DNA from: CAXSBR01 sp964236495
Lineage (GTDB): Bacteria; Actinomycetota; Actinomycetes; Mycobacteriales; Jatrophihabitantaceae
Assembly (NCBI GenBank): GCA_964236495.1
Contig: CAXSBR010000036.1
Span: 1-18,678, forward strand
Direction of reading: 5' to 3'
Length of the DNA: 18,678 nucleotides
Shown piece by piece: positions 7,516 through 15,013 of this stretch. A program made the position numbers and the translations under genes. Positions within the stretch are counted from its first letter, which is position 1, and each line of letters opens with the position of its first letter. The notes under the pieces are model-generated. The model was given only the letters and a program-made list of their open reading frames with translations, was not told the DNA's origin and ran no database searches.

Positions 7516-8270
7516 TTAGCACCAGAAGCGACTACGCGGCCGTGCCGGGCCTGCTGTCGGCTGCGGGCGGGGAATGGCGTACCCGGCCGCCGCGATGCCG
7601 AACAGTGCGGCGGCCACCAAGCTGGCCCTGGTACCGATATGAACGGTCGTGACGCCGCCCAGCAGTACGCCGGCCACGAAGCATCCCAATGCACTGGTTA
7701 GACGTAGCGCAACAAGGACGTCGGGCCGTGCCCGGCTGGCAAGGGCTGTCAGGATGGCGTCGACGGTGTGCAGTGAGTTCGACGTCATCACTGTGGTCGT
7801 GAACGACGTCGGCCCGATTTGCTGGAACGTTGCGATCTGCATACCTGAGGCGAACGCGATGACCGTCGAGATCAGCGCCGACGGAAAGTCGGTCGGCAAA
7901 AATGCGACTACGGTCAGCACGGTGATTTCGAACGCCAACGTCGTGAGCTGTGGAGCTTGCGCGCGCCAGTGAGCCGGAGTGTGCGACGTGGTCCGTCGAA
8001 TCAGCCCCCACGCCGAGGCGACGCCGACGAGGAAGGCGGTGAACGCGGCAAGCGGACGCCAGAACTCGACGGTCTGCGAATGGAAGTTCCTACTCCGATG
8101 AGCACGAGGTTGCCCGTCATCGCCTCCGCGAAGACGTGCCCGTGCGCGAGGAACGTGTAGATATCGATGAAGCCGGTCGTTAGCAGCAGCATCAGCCCGG
8201 CAAGCAACGGCTGCGGGAGGTCAAAGGCTGCCGGGGAGTCGGCGGTCGACTCCCCCACCACATCTGCCAA
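7516..8270 (-). pseudogene. Second DUF1275 (YoaK-like) membrane protein gene, frameshifted
   Basis: The N-terminal frame begins at TTG 8270 and contains GFIDIYTFLAHGHVFAEAMTGN, a clear DUF1275 start. Near 8074-8079 the homologous frame changes: after TSIR the protein continues as QTVEFWRPLAAFTAFLVG and runs on to the stop at 7516 with the C-terminal half (LAFEITVLTVVAFLP onward). Restoring one missing base near 8076 gives a continuous protein of about 251 residues, normal for the family. The start is three bases from the SDR stop, so the two are likely cotranscribed. The lesion could be a true mutation or a base-calling error; everything else looks intact. Confidence 0.75.
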
Positions 8271-8273
8271 TTG

Positions 8274-9167
8274 TCAGAACGCGCCGTGTGCACTGTCGCC
8301 GCCAGTCGCGGCGAAAGACGTGCCGGACACCATTCGGGCCGCGTCGGAGGCCAAGAACGCGACCAGGGGAGCCACATCCTCGGGCTCCACCCACGGAATC
8401 CCGAGCGGGGTCTTCTTAGTGAGTCCGTCGACGGCCGCGGCCTCGTCCTTCGTCTCATTGCCGCTGGGCTTGCCGCCACCGTCCTCGATGGCCTGGATGT
8501 AGCGCTGTTCGTGCCGGGTGAGAGCGGTGTTCACCAAGCCCGGGATGACTGCGTTGACAGTGACCCCGAAGGCCCCCAGTTCCAGCGCCGCCGACTTCAT
8601 CAAGCCGAGCAGGCCCCACTTCGATGCCGAATACGAGCTGCCGAACTTGGTGCCGTGCTGACCCTGCGTCGAGGAGGTGATGATCAGGCGGCCTGCAGCG
8701 CTCTTGATCAGCAATGATGCGAACACGCGCACCACATTCGCTGTGCCGGTGAGGTTTACGTCGATCTGATCATGCCAGTCGGCATCTTCCATCTCGAGCA
8801 GCGGTTTGAAGGCCTGAATGCCCGCGTTGGCGTGAACGATGTCGACCCCGCCCCAGCTTTGTTCCACGCTGGCGGCGGCCGCGCGAAGCGCGTCAATGTC
8901 GCGTTGGTCGACCCGAAAGGACATCCACCGCCGCCCGAGCTCGGTAACACGGCGTCCTGTTTCCTCCAGCTCGGGTGGGGTCGCCGGTGCGAAGTCGAGG
9001 ATCGGGCTCACCGGACCGACGATGTCGATGCCGACGACGTCGGCCCCGGCCTGGGCAAGCGCGACTGCACTGGCTCGTCCGATCCCACGTGCGGCGCCAG
9101 TCACCACGGCCATTCGACCGCTGAGATCACTTGGTCGAGCTGGGGAATTCGAGGTAGAGGAGGTCAA
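8274..9167 (-). CDS. SDR-family dehydrogenase, carveol-dehydrogenase-like
   Basis: A 297-residue cytosolic oxidoreductase. The cofactor motif TGAARGIG is at 23-30, NAG at 114-116, and the catalytic residues S166, Y179 and K183 (YSASK) are in place. After the second beta strand (GADVVGIDI) comes an insertion GPVSPILDFAPATPPELEET (51-70), which closely resembles that of mycobacterial carveol dehydrogenases. Those SDRs are grouped as using a tightly bound nicotinamide recycled by mycofactocin. The substrate is probably an alcohol but cannot be read from sequence. The start is TTG 9167, behind GAAAGG; no better in-frame start keeps the cofactor fold. The C-terminal region around 222-260 is longer than in many relatives. 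The frameshifted DUF1275 gene follows after three bases. Confidence 0.85.
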   Translation of the reverse strand: MTSSTSNSPARPSDLSGRMAVVTGAARGIGRASAVALAQAGADVVGIDIVGPVSPILDFAPATPPELEETGRRVTELGRRWMSFRVDQRDIDALRAAAASVEQSWGGVDIVHANAGIQAFKPLLEMEDADWHDQIDVNLTGTANVVRVFASLLIKSAAGRLIITSSTQGQHGTKFGSSYSASKWGLLGLMKSAALELGAFGVTVNAVIPGLVNTALTRHEQRYIQAIEDGGGKPSGNETKDEAAAVDGLTKKTPLGIPWVEPEDVAPLVAFLASDAARMVSGTSFAATGGDSAHGAF

Positions 9168-9727
9168 CGTCGGTTACCTTTCGGAAGGTCACTCAAGAGC
9201 ACCGGGAAGTTGTGGTGGCTTTTCGCAGTTGAGGCTGTGGTGCTGGGCGTGTCGGTGTCGTCCAGGCCGGCTCCATGGGAAGCAAACGGTGGCGATCTAA
9301 ACCGGTCAACGCACCGCCGGGCGAGACGACTGAACCGGCCCGGCTGAGCTGAGGTTGCACGTTCGCGGGGCGTTACCCAACGGCCTAACCGTCCCCGACA
9401 TCCAAGGAAATCTTTCTTCAGACAGCGATCTACTGCGAGTACCTGCGGCCATCGACAGCTTCACCATCGCCGCCTAGGTCGTTGCGGACGTCGTAGCCCT
9501 CTTTGACCGATGCTGCGGGTCGAGTGGTTCAGTCGAAGGCGCAGCTAGATCGCGACTCAGCACCACTGTCTGATCAGGTTGTTCACCGGGCGTGTGACGG
9601 CGTCGAGGGAGGCGTCACCGGCGGCGTCGCCGGGACGGCCCGCCGACCTGCACGCCCCTGCTCGTAGTCAGCCGTCACAGGCGTCTTTTCTAAACTGTGG
9701 CTGCTTGCGGGACCGGCGCTGTCGCAG
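9168..9727. other. Intergenic region between SDR and aldehyde dehydrogenase
   Basis: A 560-base stretch with no recognised gene. It should carry the SDR promoter (a TTGACC box on the minus strand lies near 9303-9308, without a convincing -10) and the 3' end signals of the aldehyde dehydrogenase. Short frames such as 9579-9863 on the plus strand are antisense to the aldehyde dehydrogenase and not protein-like. Confidence 0.4.
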
Positions 9728-11122
9728 TCATGCCCGGTTCCAGACGAGCTGGGCGTTAACGAATTCGTGGATGCCGAAGTGCGACAGCTCCCGGCCGTAT
9801 CCACTGTTCTTAATGCCCCCGATGGGTACGCGAGGGTCGGAGGCGGAGAAGCCATTGATGTAGACTGCGCCGGTCTCCATGCGCCGAGCCAGCTCTTGGG
9901 CACGTGGAACGTCGCGACTCCACAGGTTGCCGCTTAAACCGAAGTCGCTGGTGTTGGCTAGGAGTATGGCGTGCTCAGCGTCCTTCGCCACCGCGATCGC
10001 GGCAACGGGCCCGAACGTTTCTTCATCCCAGGCGACCATGCCGGGACTCACTCCGGACAGCACCGTCGCGGGGTAGTAAGCGCCGACGCCGTCCGGGACT
10101 TGCCCACCAACCAGGAGTTCAGCGCCCTGGCCGACGGATTTAGTCACCTGCTCGTGGATCTGATCGCGCAGGTCGGCCCTGGCCATCGGGCCTAGGAAAG
10201 TTCGGTCGTCGAGCGGGTCACCGCTGACGAGTTGGTCGACGGCGGCGACAAACTTGGTGGTGAAGGCCTCAGCGATCGGTGCCTCGAGAATGAAACGTTT
10301 GGCGCAGATGCAGATCTGCCCATTGTTGGAGTACCGGGCCAGGACCGCGGCGTCCACGGCGGCGTTCAGATCGGCATCGGCCAGGACGACGAACGGGTCG
10401 GAGCCGCCGAGCTCCAGGACACACTTCTTCAAAGCCTTCCCGGCTTCTGCTGCTACCGCGCGGCCGGCTGGCACACTGCCCGTTAGCGTGACCGCAGCGA
10501 TCCGAGGATCGGCGATGACCCCGGCGAGATCCTCGGTGGCAACGTTGATCACTGTGAAGGCGCCGACCGGGTACCCCGCGGACTCCAAGGCGTCGCCGAG
10601 GGCGTAGGCACAGCCAGTGACGCTCTTGGCGTGGCTCAGGACGACGCCGTTTCCCGCCATCATGATCGGAACGGCTGCGCGCAGCACCTGCCAGAACGGA
10701 AAGTTCCACGGCATGATCGCGAGAACGGTGCCCAGTGGCAGGTAGGACACGTACGCCTTGTCGTCTTCGACGGTCGTCGGCTCGTCCGCCACCAGTTCCG
10801 GACCGTGCTCGGCGTACCAGTCGCACAGCACGGCGCACTTCTCCACCTCATCACGCGACTGCGAGATCGCCCGACCCATCTCCCGGGTCATCAGCTGCGC
10901 GAACTCCTCGCTGCGGGCTCGCAGCACTTCCGCGAGTCGGGACAGCAGTTCCGCCCGTTTGTCTGGCGCGCTGTCCCGCCACGGCGCAAAAGCGAGGTTT
11001 GCCGCCGTCAGGGACGCGTCCAGACTCGCGGAATCCTGGAAGGGGTAGGTCCGGATGGGTTCGCTGGTAGCAGGATTCACCGTGGTTGTAGATTGCCCGT
11101 TGGCGTGCGTCTTGGCTGGCAT
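9728..11122 (-). CDS. NAD(P)-dependent aldehyde dehydrogenase, succinate-semialdehyde type
   Basis: A 464-residue cytosolic enzyme oxidising an aldehyde to its acid. Motifs are IMPWNFPFWQ (136-145, with N140), LELGGSDPF (236-244, general base E237), NNGQICICAKRF (266-277, nucleophile C271) and the C-terminal SGYGRELSHFGIHEF. This pattern and the short N-terminus match the Sad/GabD-like branch, so succinate semialdehyde or an aromatic or medium-chain aldehyde is plausible. One oddity: where the family usually has LKHA, with a lysine contacting the cofactor ribose, this protein has LSHAKS (162-167). The ATG at 11122 follows GAGGAG at six bases. It is transcribed in the same direction as the SDR but 560 bases away. 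Confidence 0.9.
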   Translation of the reverse strand: MPAKTHANGQSTTTVNPATSEPIRTYPFQDSASLDASLTAANLAFAPWRDSAPDKRAELLSRLAEVLRARSEEFAQLMTREMGRAISQSRDEVEKCAVLCDWYAEHGPELVADEPTTVEDDKAYVSYLPLGTVLAIMPWNFPFWQVLRAAVPIMMAGNGVVLSHAKSVTGCAYALGDALESAGYPVGAFTVINVATEDLAGVIADPRIAAVTLTGSVPAGRAVAAEAGKALKKCVLELGGSDPFVVLADADLNAAVDAAVLARYSNNGQICICAKRFILEAPIAEAFTTKFVAAVDQLVSGDPLDDRTFLGPMARADLRDQIHEQVTKSVGQGAELLVGGQVPDGVGAYYPATVLSGVSPGMVAWDEETFGPVAAIAVAKDAEHAILLANTSDFGLSGNLWSRDVPRAQELARRMETGAVYINGFSASDPRVPIGGIKNSGYGRELSHFGIHEFVNAQLVWNRA

Positions 11123-11231
11123 GTGACTCTCCTCGTTGGTTCTAGTTACTGCAGCGATCGCCCGGCGACGGGCCGTGCTTAATGCTGTCGCCGTCCTGCT
11201 AGCGGCACAGACCGTTCCGCCGTTGCTTTGT

Positions 11232-11241
11232 CTAGATCTAG
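11232..11241. promoter_or_regulatory. Palindrome CTAGATCTAG upstream of the aldehyde dehydrogenase
   Basis: A perfect ten-base palindrome 110 bases upstream of the aldehyde dehydrogenase start. It is AT-richer than its surroundings and lies where the promoter is expected; a TTGGAA/TTGGAC box lies just upstream on the minus strand. Operator function is a guess. Confidence 0.25.
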
Positions 11242-11270
11242 CCGTAATTCCTGGTCCAATTCCAATCCTG

Positions 11271-11288
11271 GCGTCTCACACGAGACGC
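11271..11288. promoter_or_regulatory. Inverted repeat upstream of the aldehyde dehydrogenase
   Basis: GCGTCTC (11271-11277) and GAGACGC (11282-11288) form a perfect inverted repeat around ACAC, about 150 bases upstream of the aldehyde dehydrogenase start. The size and spacing suit a TetR-type operator, but repeats of this size also arise by chance. Confidence 0.28.
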
Positions 11289-11829
11289 AAGTGCGTGCAC
11301 GAACCAACGTCACTTTCAGGGCGGCGACTATCACGGACCCTCCGAGCGAGGCAGGTACCTACGGTCGACCTGACGCCATTTGAGGTAGCGGGACGATGTT
11401 TGTCCAGAGTGGTCGCTGTTGGGAAGATCGCTAAGCACAACTAGCCGATAGCTCCATTGGCTCGGCGCTGCGCGGGTAACTGTGCTTACCGGACGGTCGA
11501 ACAGCGCGGCTGTTGGCGAAAGACCTCACTGCGCTGGCACGATCGGTCAAGCGTGCATATACCGCGTCTTGCGCGTTTGTGTCGAGTGTCAGGCGAGATG
11601 CCCCCAAAGCGCAGCCCTTGGGCGAGCGCTTTGCCTTCGACCAGCTGCGGTCCCAGCTCGGATCACCCTACGCACGTCTCAGCGCCGCTGTCGAGCCTGC
11701 GCGCTGATTCCCTAATAACCCCGCACAGGTGGCTACGCTACGTTGCGTCACCCGAAAACCTCCGCGTGGCGGTGTGTCGAGGCGTGCTCGTCGTAGGTGT
11801 GGGGCCACTGCCTTAGGATCGACTTGTCG

Positions 11830-11965
11830 ATGAGCCAGCGTCAGGCGGTAACCAAGGTGGCGGCCCGGGAGTGCGCCCGGGGCGGGCTGGCCGGGCACGT
11901 CGCAGATTCTGGTCGCGTTGACCGCGATCGCCACCGGATGATGGACGGTCAACCGGTCGGTGTCG
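11830..11965 (+). mobile_element. Degraded transposase N-terminus (MSQRQAVTK type)
   Basis: The plus-strand translation from the ATG at 11830 starts MSQRQAVTK and continues AARECAR. This matches the start of a group of integrase-core transposases common in mycobacteria (usually MSRRQAVTK followed by a YARAS-like stretch). Further on, a second frame gives ILVALT and a third gives RDRHRMM, corresponding to the usual ILDALVALTGW-x-RDHARR segment with bases lost. The remainder is not visible before the PPC gene, so this is a truncated, frameshifted relic. Confidence 0.5.
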
Positions 11966-12017
11966 AATAGGGCCTGCGGTTGGTGTTTGCACCGCACAAC
12001 GACGCTCAGCTGCGCAA

Positions 12018-12464
12018 TCAGCTTGGTGACCAATCGATGTCGATCAGCGGGATGCCGACGTTGGGGTTCATCACCTTGCTGAGCTCGGCCGGAGTTTCCC
12101 GGACGATGACCTCCAGCGTCGGGAACACGTGTCCCTCCAACAGGTGGCCGCCGCGGGTAGTGCCGTTGGATAGCCCGAGAACGACGTGGGCGTGGACGAT
12201 GGGTCCGTCCGCACCTCGCGCGACGTCACCGATCAGGGACAGCACTTCGCACTGCTGATTGACCTGAATGGGCTCGTATTTCATGGTGGCTGGGTTCATC
12301 CAGCCGACCGTGGCGGTTCTAAATGCCCCGACGGCCGTGATCTGCGCAGATTCCAGCTGCTCACGTCGGGCGAACGCATTAAGCTCGCCGAACGCTTCGT
12401 CGCCGGGATCGCACACGACGACGTAGGTCACAGAATCGGAATCTTCGACGACCTTGTATTTCAC
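12018..12464 (-). CDS. PPC/DUF296-domain protein
   Basis: A 148-residue single-domain protein of the PPC (plants and prokaryotes conserved, DUF296) family. Bacterial members are small trimeric proteins of uncertain role; plant members are fused to AT-hooks, and no AT-hook is present here. The family pattern is clear: ITAVGAFRTATVGW (42-55), then HAHVVLG with H91 and H93, and GGHLLEGHV with H107. These conserved histidines are likely metal ligands. The start is the GTG at 12464, with GAGGAG about six bases upstream. The gene stands alone between transposase relics, so neighbours give no clue to its partner. Confidence 0.85.
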   Translation of the reverse strand: MKYKVVEDSDSVTYVVVCDPGDEAFGELNAFARREQLESAQITAVGAFRTATVGWMNPATMKYEPIQVNQQCEVLSLIGDVARGADGPIVHAHVVLGLSNGTTRGGHLLEGHVFPTLEVIVRETPAELSKVMNPNVGIPLIDIDWSPS

Positions 12465-12670
12465 GACAATCTCCTCTATCCGAACTTCGATTCGCAGATT
12501 GGGTTACCGGGTCTGACAGGTGTGACGAGAGCCGGCTCGCTCGACTTTCACTCATAGTGTTGCTGGTCAGGAGACGTTGTCGACGCTGGTGAGTCAGGAC
12601 GGGGTCCCTACCGCTGTCGGCAGGATGGGAGCTACCGGGAACGCATCCGCGCCGCGAAAAGGACCCGTCG

Positions 12671-12703
12671 ATGACACACCGTAACGCCTTGTTTGCTGTT
12701 TAG
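12671..12703 (+). mobile_element. Possible IS481-type transposase start, truncated
   Basis: AAAAGGA is followed seven bases later by an ATG that opens MTHRNA, the common N-terminus of IS481-family transposases, but the frame stops after four more codons. The match is short; the ribosome site plus the six-residue start is the only support. Confidence 0.3.
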
Positions 12704-12929
12704 GGCGCCGCCGTTTGGTGGCCCGCTGTCAGTCCGCCCAATCGCTCATGTCGCTGGCGGAAGATGGGTGCGGCGCGGCAGCGCCCGTCGAAGTGGGTGG
12801 CCAGGTGGCGACGCTTCGGCGAGCGAAACTTGTAAAGCCGGTTGAGGCCAGCGGAAGTCACGCGGCTGCCGGTTGGGTTTCCTGTCGTTAATCGTCGCCT
12901 CGAATCGGTAACGGCGAGTGTCCGTGCAG

Positions 12930-13245
12930 CTTCGTGCAGATGGAGGAATCTTGGGTTTGACTGTGCTGCGGAACCGCTGCGGTGTCGCTGCCCGTGCCGT
13001 AGCCAGGGCTTGGACGTCCGTCGTTGTGGCCGCGGCGGGGCGGTAGCACGTCGGCCGGGGTGAGCAACCCGATGCTGGCGTGGCGGTGTCGTGTAGTGCT
13101 GCACAAACTCGACGAGCAAGCTGCGAGCGTGTTGCAGCGAGCCGAAGCGGTCGGGGAACACCGTCGCCTTCAACGTCTCTAACCGGGCTTCAGAGAAAGG
13201 GTTGAGGCTCCTACGTTGTCAGGCGGTTTCTTCGAGTCCGGATGA
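12930..13245 (-). mobile_element. Degraded IS3-family transposase (OrfB) C-terminal fragment
   Basis: Reading the minus strand from about 13245, three successive frames give the C-terminal part of an IS3-family OrfB in the right order. First is NPFSEARLETLKATVFPDRF followed by GSLQHARSLLVEFVQHY. Then comes RHRHASIGLLTPADV, and finally ALATARAATPQRFRSTVKPK. Intact relatives read NPFSE-x-x-x-x-TLKY, R-H-x-x-IGLLTPADV and A-A-x-P-x-RF. The frameshifts show it is dead. It lies opposite in orientation to the relic at 7270-7490, which covers a different part of the same protein type. Confidence 0.7.
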
Positions 13246-13827
13246 CGACTACTCGGTGCGGTGCAGGGCGGCGTTGGCCGGTTCCTGCCGCGGTTGGCCG
13301 ATACCGGGTGGTCTTGCCGAGGAGGCCGGGATCGGGTTGAGGCCGGAGAGCGCGCCGGTCGCGGCTTCGCTGTGTAAACGTTGCGAGTTGTCGTCGACGC
13401 TGATCAGAAGTGCGGCGGCACCCGCAGTGCTAGCCAGGTTGAACCTCCCGTTCGCGTGGAGCAACCCGAACCGCTCCATGGTTCCGTCCGCTCGCTGGCA
13501 GATCGACTCGCTGCTTCCCGCGCCACCATTCCCGTCGGTGAGGTCGACCGCTAACGGCAAGTCCGTTGACCGCAACCCACTGTCGCGAGCCGGCTGAGGT
13601 GAGAAGGTCGAAGACGCGGACTGCTGCAGAACCGGCGGTTGGGAATCGCCGTTGGAGTGGGTAGCGTGCACAGCGCTAGGAAGTAGCAGCTCGTCGGAGA
13701 CAGAGCGCCTGCCAAGGCCGCGCTCTTCGGGGCTTCCCCGCCGGCGTACGTGTCCCACCGACGACTGCCCATCCCCTGTGGTGCGGTCTGGTCCCTCTGT
13801 GCTGGTGGGGGGACGACGCCACGCGGT

Positions 13828-13875
13828 CCCTGCACAGCGTGATCAGGAGTCAACCCGAATCCATCATGTGCAGGG
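13828..13875. promoter_or_regulatory. Inverted repeat upstream of the AEC carrier operon
   Basis: CCCTGCACA (13828-13836) recurs exactly inverted as TGTGCAGGG (13867-13875), 30 bases apart, ending about 115 bases before the first gene of the AEC-decarboxylase-hemerythrin operon. It could be a pair of operator half-sites or a hairpin. Chance occurrence of such a pair somewhere in the window is not excluded. Confidence 0.3.
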
Positions 13876-13991
13876 TTGGACGCGATTTCGTCACCTGGCT
13901 GGCCGCATGAGCGTGATGATCAGCCGCCGTATCAACTCCGGTCACTGTGCTCGCGCCTCGCGACCCATTCCCAACGAAAGGGAGCTACGAC

Positions 13992-14996
13992 GTGTCCAGT
14001 AGTAACATCAACGCGTTGGCCACCGGTCTCGTGCCGGTGCTGTTCATCCTCCTGTTGGGCTTCGCCGCCGCGAAACGCCATGGGTTCGACGCCGACCAGA
14101 CGACCGGGTTCGGCAACCTGGTGGTGGAGTACACGCTGCCGGCGACGCTGTTCATCTCGATCATCAAGACCCCGCGCACGGTGCTGACCGGCGACTGGGA
14201 ACTCCTGCTGGTCATCGCCGTCACGTTCATGCTCATGTTCGCCGTCGGTTACGTCGTCGCGCGCAAGGTGTTTCACCGCTCATCGGGGGAGGCCTCGATC
14301 GCCGGGCTGCTGGTCGGCAGCCCGGGTGTGCCGTTCTTCGGCACCACCATTTTGGCGCCGCTGTTCGGCGCCACCAGCACGGTGACGATCGCGTTGATGG
14401 CCATCGTGGTCAATGTGCTGCAGGTCCCCGCCGCGACGGTCCTGCTCGAAGGCGCTGCCGTCAAGGCTCCGGCGACGGCATCCGCCGCGGGCGGCGTTGG
14501 TCGGGCAGCGCCGGCTACCTCAGCCCATCCGAGTGCCGGCGGCGTCGTGCTGTCGGCACTGCGCAAGCCCATGGTGGTGGCCCCGGTGCTGGCTGTCGTC
14601 CTCGTCTTCGCCGGCCTGCACATTCCCTCCCTGATCGACGCGATGCTCACCCCGCTGGGGCAGGCGACGTCGGGTGTGGCCGTGCTCGCCGCCGGGCTGA
14701 CCCTGGGCCAGCAGAAACTCGCCCTGAGCTGGGAGGTCGGCTGGAACATCGTGGGAAAGATGGTGGTCATGCCCCTGGTGGTGCTCGGCACGATCCTCGC
14801 CGTCGGCCTGTCCGGCGTCAGCGCCCGGGAAGTCGTCGTAGCCAGCGCCATCATGTCCACCACCATCGCCGTGATCCTGGCCGGGCATTACAAGGTGTAC
14901 GCCCAGCAGGCGTCGGCGACGTTGCTCCTGACCGCGGTCACCATGTTCGTCGTCCTTCCCGTGGCGCTGGTCACGGTCAACGTCATCCACAGTTGA
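13992..14996 (+). CDS. AEC (auxin efflux carrier) family transporter
   Basis: A 334-residue membrane protein with about ten hydrophobic segments, of the AEC family that includes MdcF and other carriers of organic acids. The N-terminal half (GLVPVLFILLLGF at 12-24, EYTLPATLFISI at 46-57) and C-terminal half (TSGVAVLAAGLTLG at 226-239) are joined by an Ala/Pro/Gly-rich loop at about 153-185. The open frame reaches back to 13947, but the GTG at 13992 is chosen because it follows AAAGGGAG at about eight bases. The next gene starts 17 bases after its stop, so it probably moves the substrate or product of the ThDP decarboxylase; an alternative role in malonate transport is possible through family relation to MdcF. 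Confidence 0.87.
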   Translation: MSSSNINALATGLVPVLFILLLGFAAAKRHGFDADQTTGFGNLVVEYTLPATLFISIIKTPRTVLTGDWELLLVIAVTFMLMFAVGYVVARKVFHRSSGEASIAGLLVGSPGVPFFGTTILAPLFGATSTVTIALMAIVVNVLQVPAATVLLEGAAVKAPATASAAGGVGRAAPATSAHPSAGGVVLSALRKPMVVAPVLAVVLVFAGLHIPSLIDAMLTPLGQATSGVAVLAAGLTLGQQKLALSWEVGWNIVGKMVVMPLVVLGTILAVGLSGVSAREVVVASAIMSTTIAVILAGHYKVYAQQASATLLLTAVTMFVVLPVALVTVNVIHS

Positions 14997-15013
14997 AACC
15001 ACAGGGAGCGCTT

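Larger units (their letters stand above)
11123..12017. other. Long intergenic region with decayed sequence
   Basis: Nearly 900 bases separate the aldehyde dehydrogenase start from the PPC-domain gene. The near part (to about 11300) carries two palindromes, listed separately. A short plus-strand frame ending at 11707 (rich in Ala, Arg and Leu) is not recognised and has no convincing ribosome site. A transposase relic begins at 11830. The region looks like accumulated remnants. Confidence 0.5.
12465..13991. other. Long non-coding region with insertion-sequence relics
   Basis: About 1.5 kb without an intact gene. It contains the MTHRNA-type relic near 12671, the IS3-type OrfB relic at about 12930-13245 and an inverted repeat at 13828-13875. 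Two overlapping frames on opposite strands (13202-13597 plus, 13249-13758 minus) are open but resemble nothing recognised and have serine/proline/arginine-rich shadow-like composition, so neither is called. Confidence 0.5.

Noticed and set aside
11513..11707. Short plus-strand frame of 64 residues with a protein-like, helical composition
   Set aside because: There is no clear start site or ribosome site, no family recognised, and it sits in a decayed region. It was left as part of the intergenic description.
13249..13758. Minus-strand frame of 169 residues
   Set aside because: It overlaps an equally open plus-strand frame, has no motif or convincing start signal, and lies among insertion-sequence relics.
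13992..14996. Naming the AEC carrier mdcF
   Set aside because: It is related to MdcF by family only. It is 8 kb from the mdc operon, on the other strand, and cotranscribed with a 2-oxo acid decarboxylase.
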